Positions 63,791 to 64,000 of a stretch of DNA of 64,000 nt are shown piece after piece (the stretch's first letter is position 1; the number at the start of each line of letters is the position of its first letter). The translations under genes were made by a program, and so were the position numbers. Below the pieces are notes generated by a model. That model had not been told where the DNA came from and searched no databases. It saw only the letters and a list, made by a program, of their open reading frames with translations. The stretch is from Micrasema longulum (lineage: Eukaryota; Arthropoda; Insecta; Trichoptera; Brachycentridae), in assembly GCA_022494885.1 (NCBI GenBank), contig JAGVSM010002948.1, positions 246,315 through 310,314 on the forward strand. The letters are read 5' to 3'.

Positions 63791-64000
63791 TTTTGAATAA
63801 ATTTAAAGGTCTATAATTTTTCTTCTATCGTTAGGTTTTAACAAATTTAATGTTTTTAGTAAAAAATCGTAATTTAAAAATTCATGACTGTTCTAAGTTT
63901 AAATTTATATATTATGGTCGTGGTTATACAGATGAAGATAGCGTTCATAATTGAGGCTAATGATTTTATTATTTTTCTTTGTGGTGGGGGTCAGCGCTAT

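Noticed and set aside
34922..64000. A further exon of the host gene in the right half of the window
   Set aside because: I looked for a frame with a one-base entry phase, non-repeat composition and splice sites and found none; the next exon is probably outside the window.

Overview
This window looks like AT-rich, repeat-dominated genomic DNA from an insect. The reasons are a spliced host gene with long introns, tRNA-derived SINEs, and mariner, Transib, hAT-type and Penelope-like elements, plus many 5'-truncated non-LTR retrotransposons (LINEs) of the 'endonuclease-reverse transcriptase' type common in arthropods. A lepidopteran is plausible, but I cannot prove the order from sequence alone. 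No bacterial operon, rRNA gene, CRISPR array or convincing functional tRNA gene was seen.

The only host gene I can support is on the + strand at about 26,986-34,921. Two large exons (coding 27,452-28,662 and 31,820-34,921) join in phase across a 3.16 kb intron full of repeats. They encode at least 1,437 residues of a mostly disordered Ser/Pro/Lys-rich protein with two SxIP-type microtubule-tip motifs and an 11-residue helical repeat. The last exon ends in a good splice donor, so the gene continues to the right. Its leader carries four small upstream ORFs and a pair of interleaved complementary segments. I do not recognise the gene by name.

Left flank (1-26.9 kb): LINE fragments, two hAT-type nonautonomous elements with 8-bp target duplications (4,927-5,569; 10,742-11,449), a TA-flanked 643-bp MITE (4,013-4,651), foldback MITEs (7,629-8,008; 13,201-13,676), an unclassified repeat 'R1' found about a dozen times in the window, and a 1-kb minisatellite (25,436-26,432) that appears to have grown out of LINE codons.

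Right flank (35-64 kb): nested LINE copies (36.6-38.7 kb), a 116-bp-arm hairpin (39.5-39.7 kb), two head-to-head Penelope-like fragments with a hammerhead-ribozyme-like motif (44.5-46.2 kb), and more LINEs. The most striking structure is a mariner transposon (52,331-56,063) split by a Transib (RAG1-related) transposon with a 5-bp CGTCG duplication. From 57 kb onward there are repeat mosaics, including a retroposed insertion with an 11-bp duplication whose empty site is visible at 9.6 kb.

Repeat family labels used below (LINE-A, R1, and so on) are mine, assigned only by comparing sequences inside this window.
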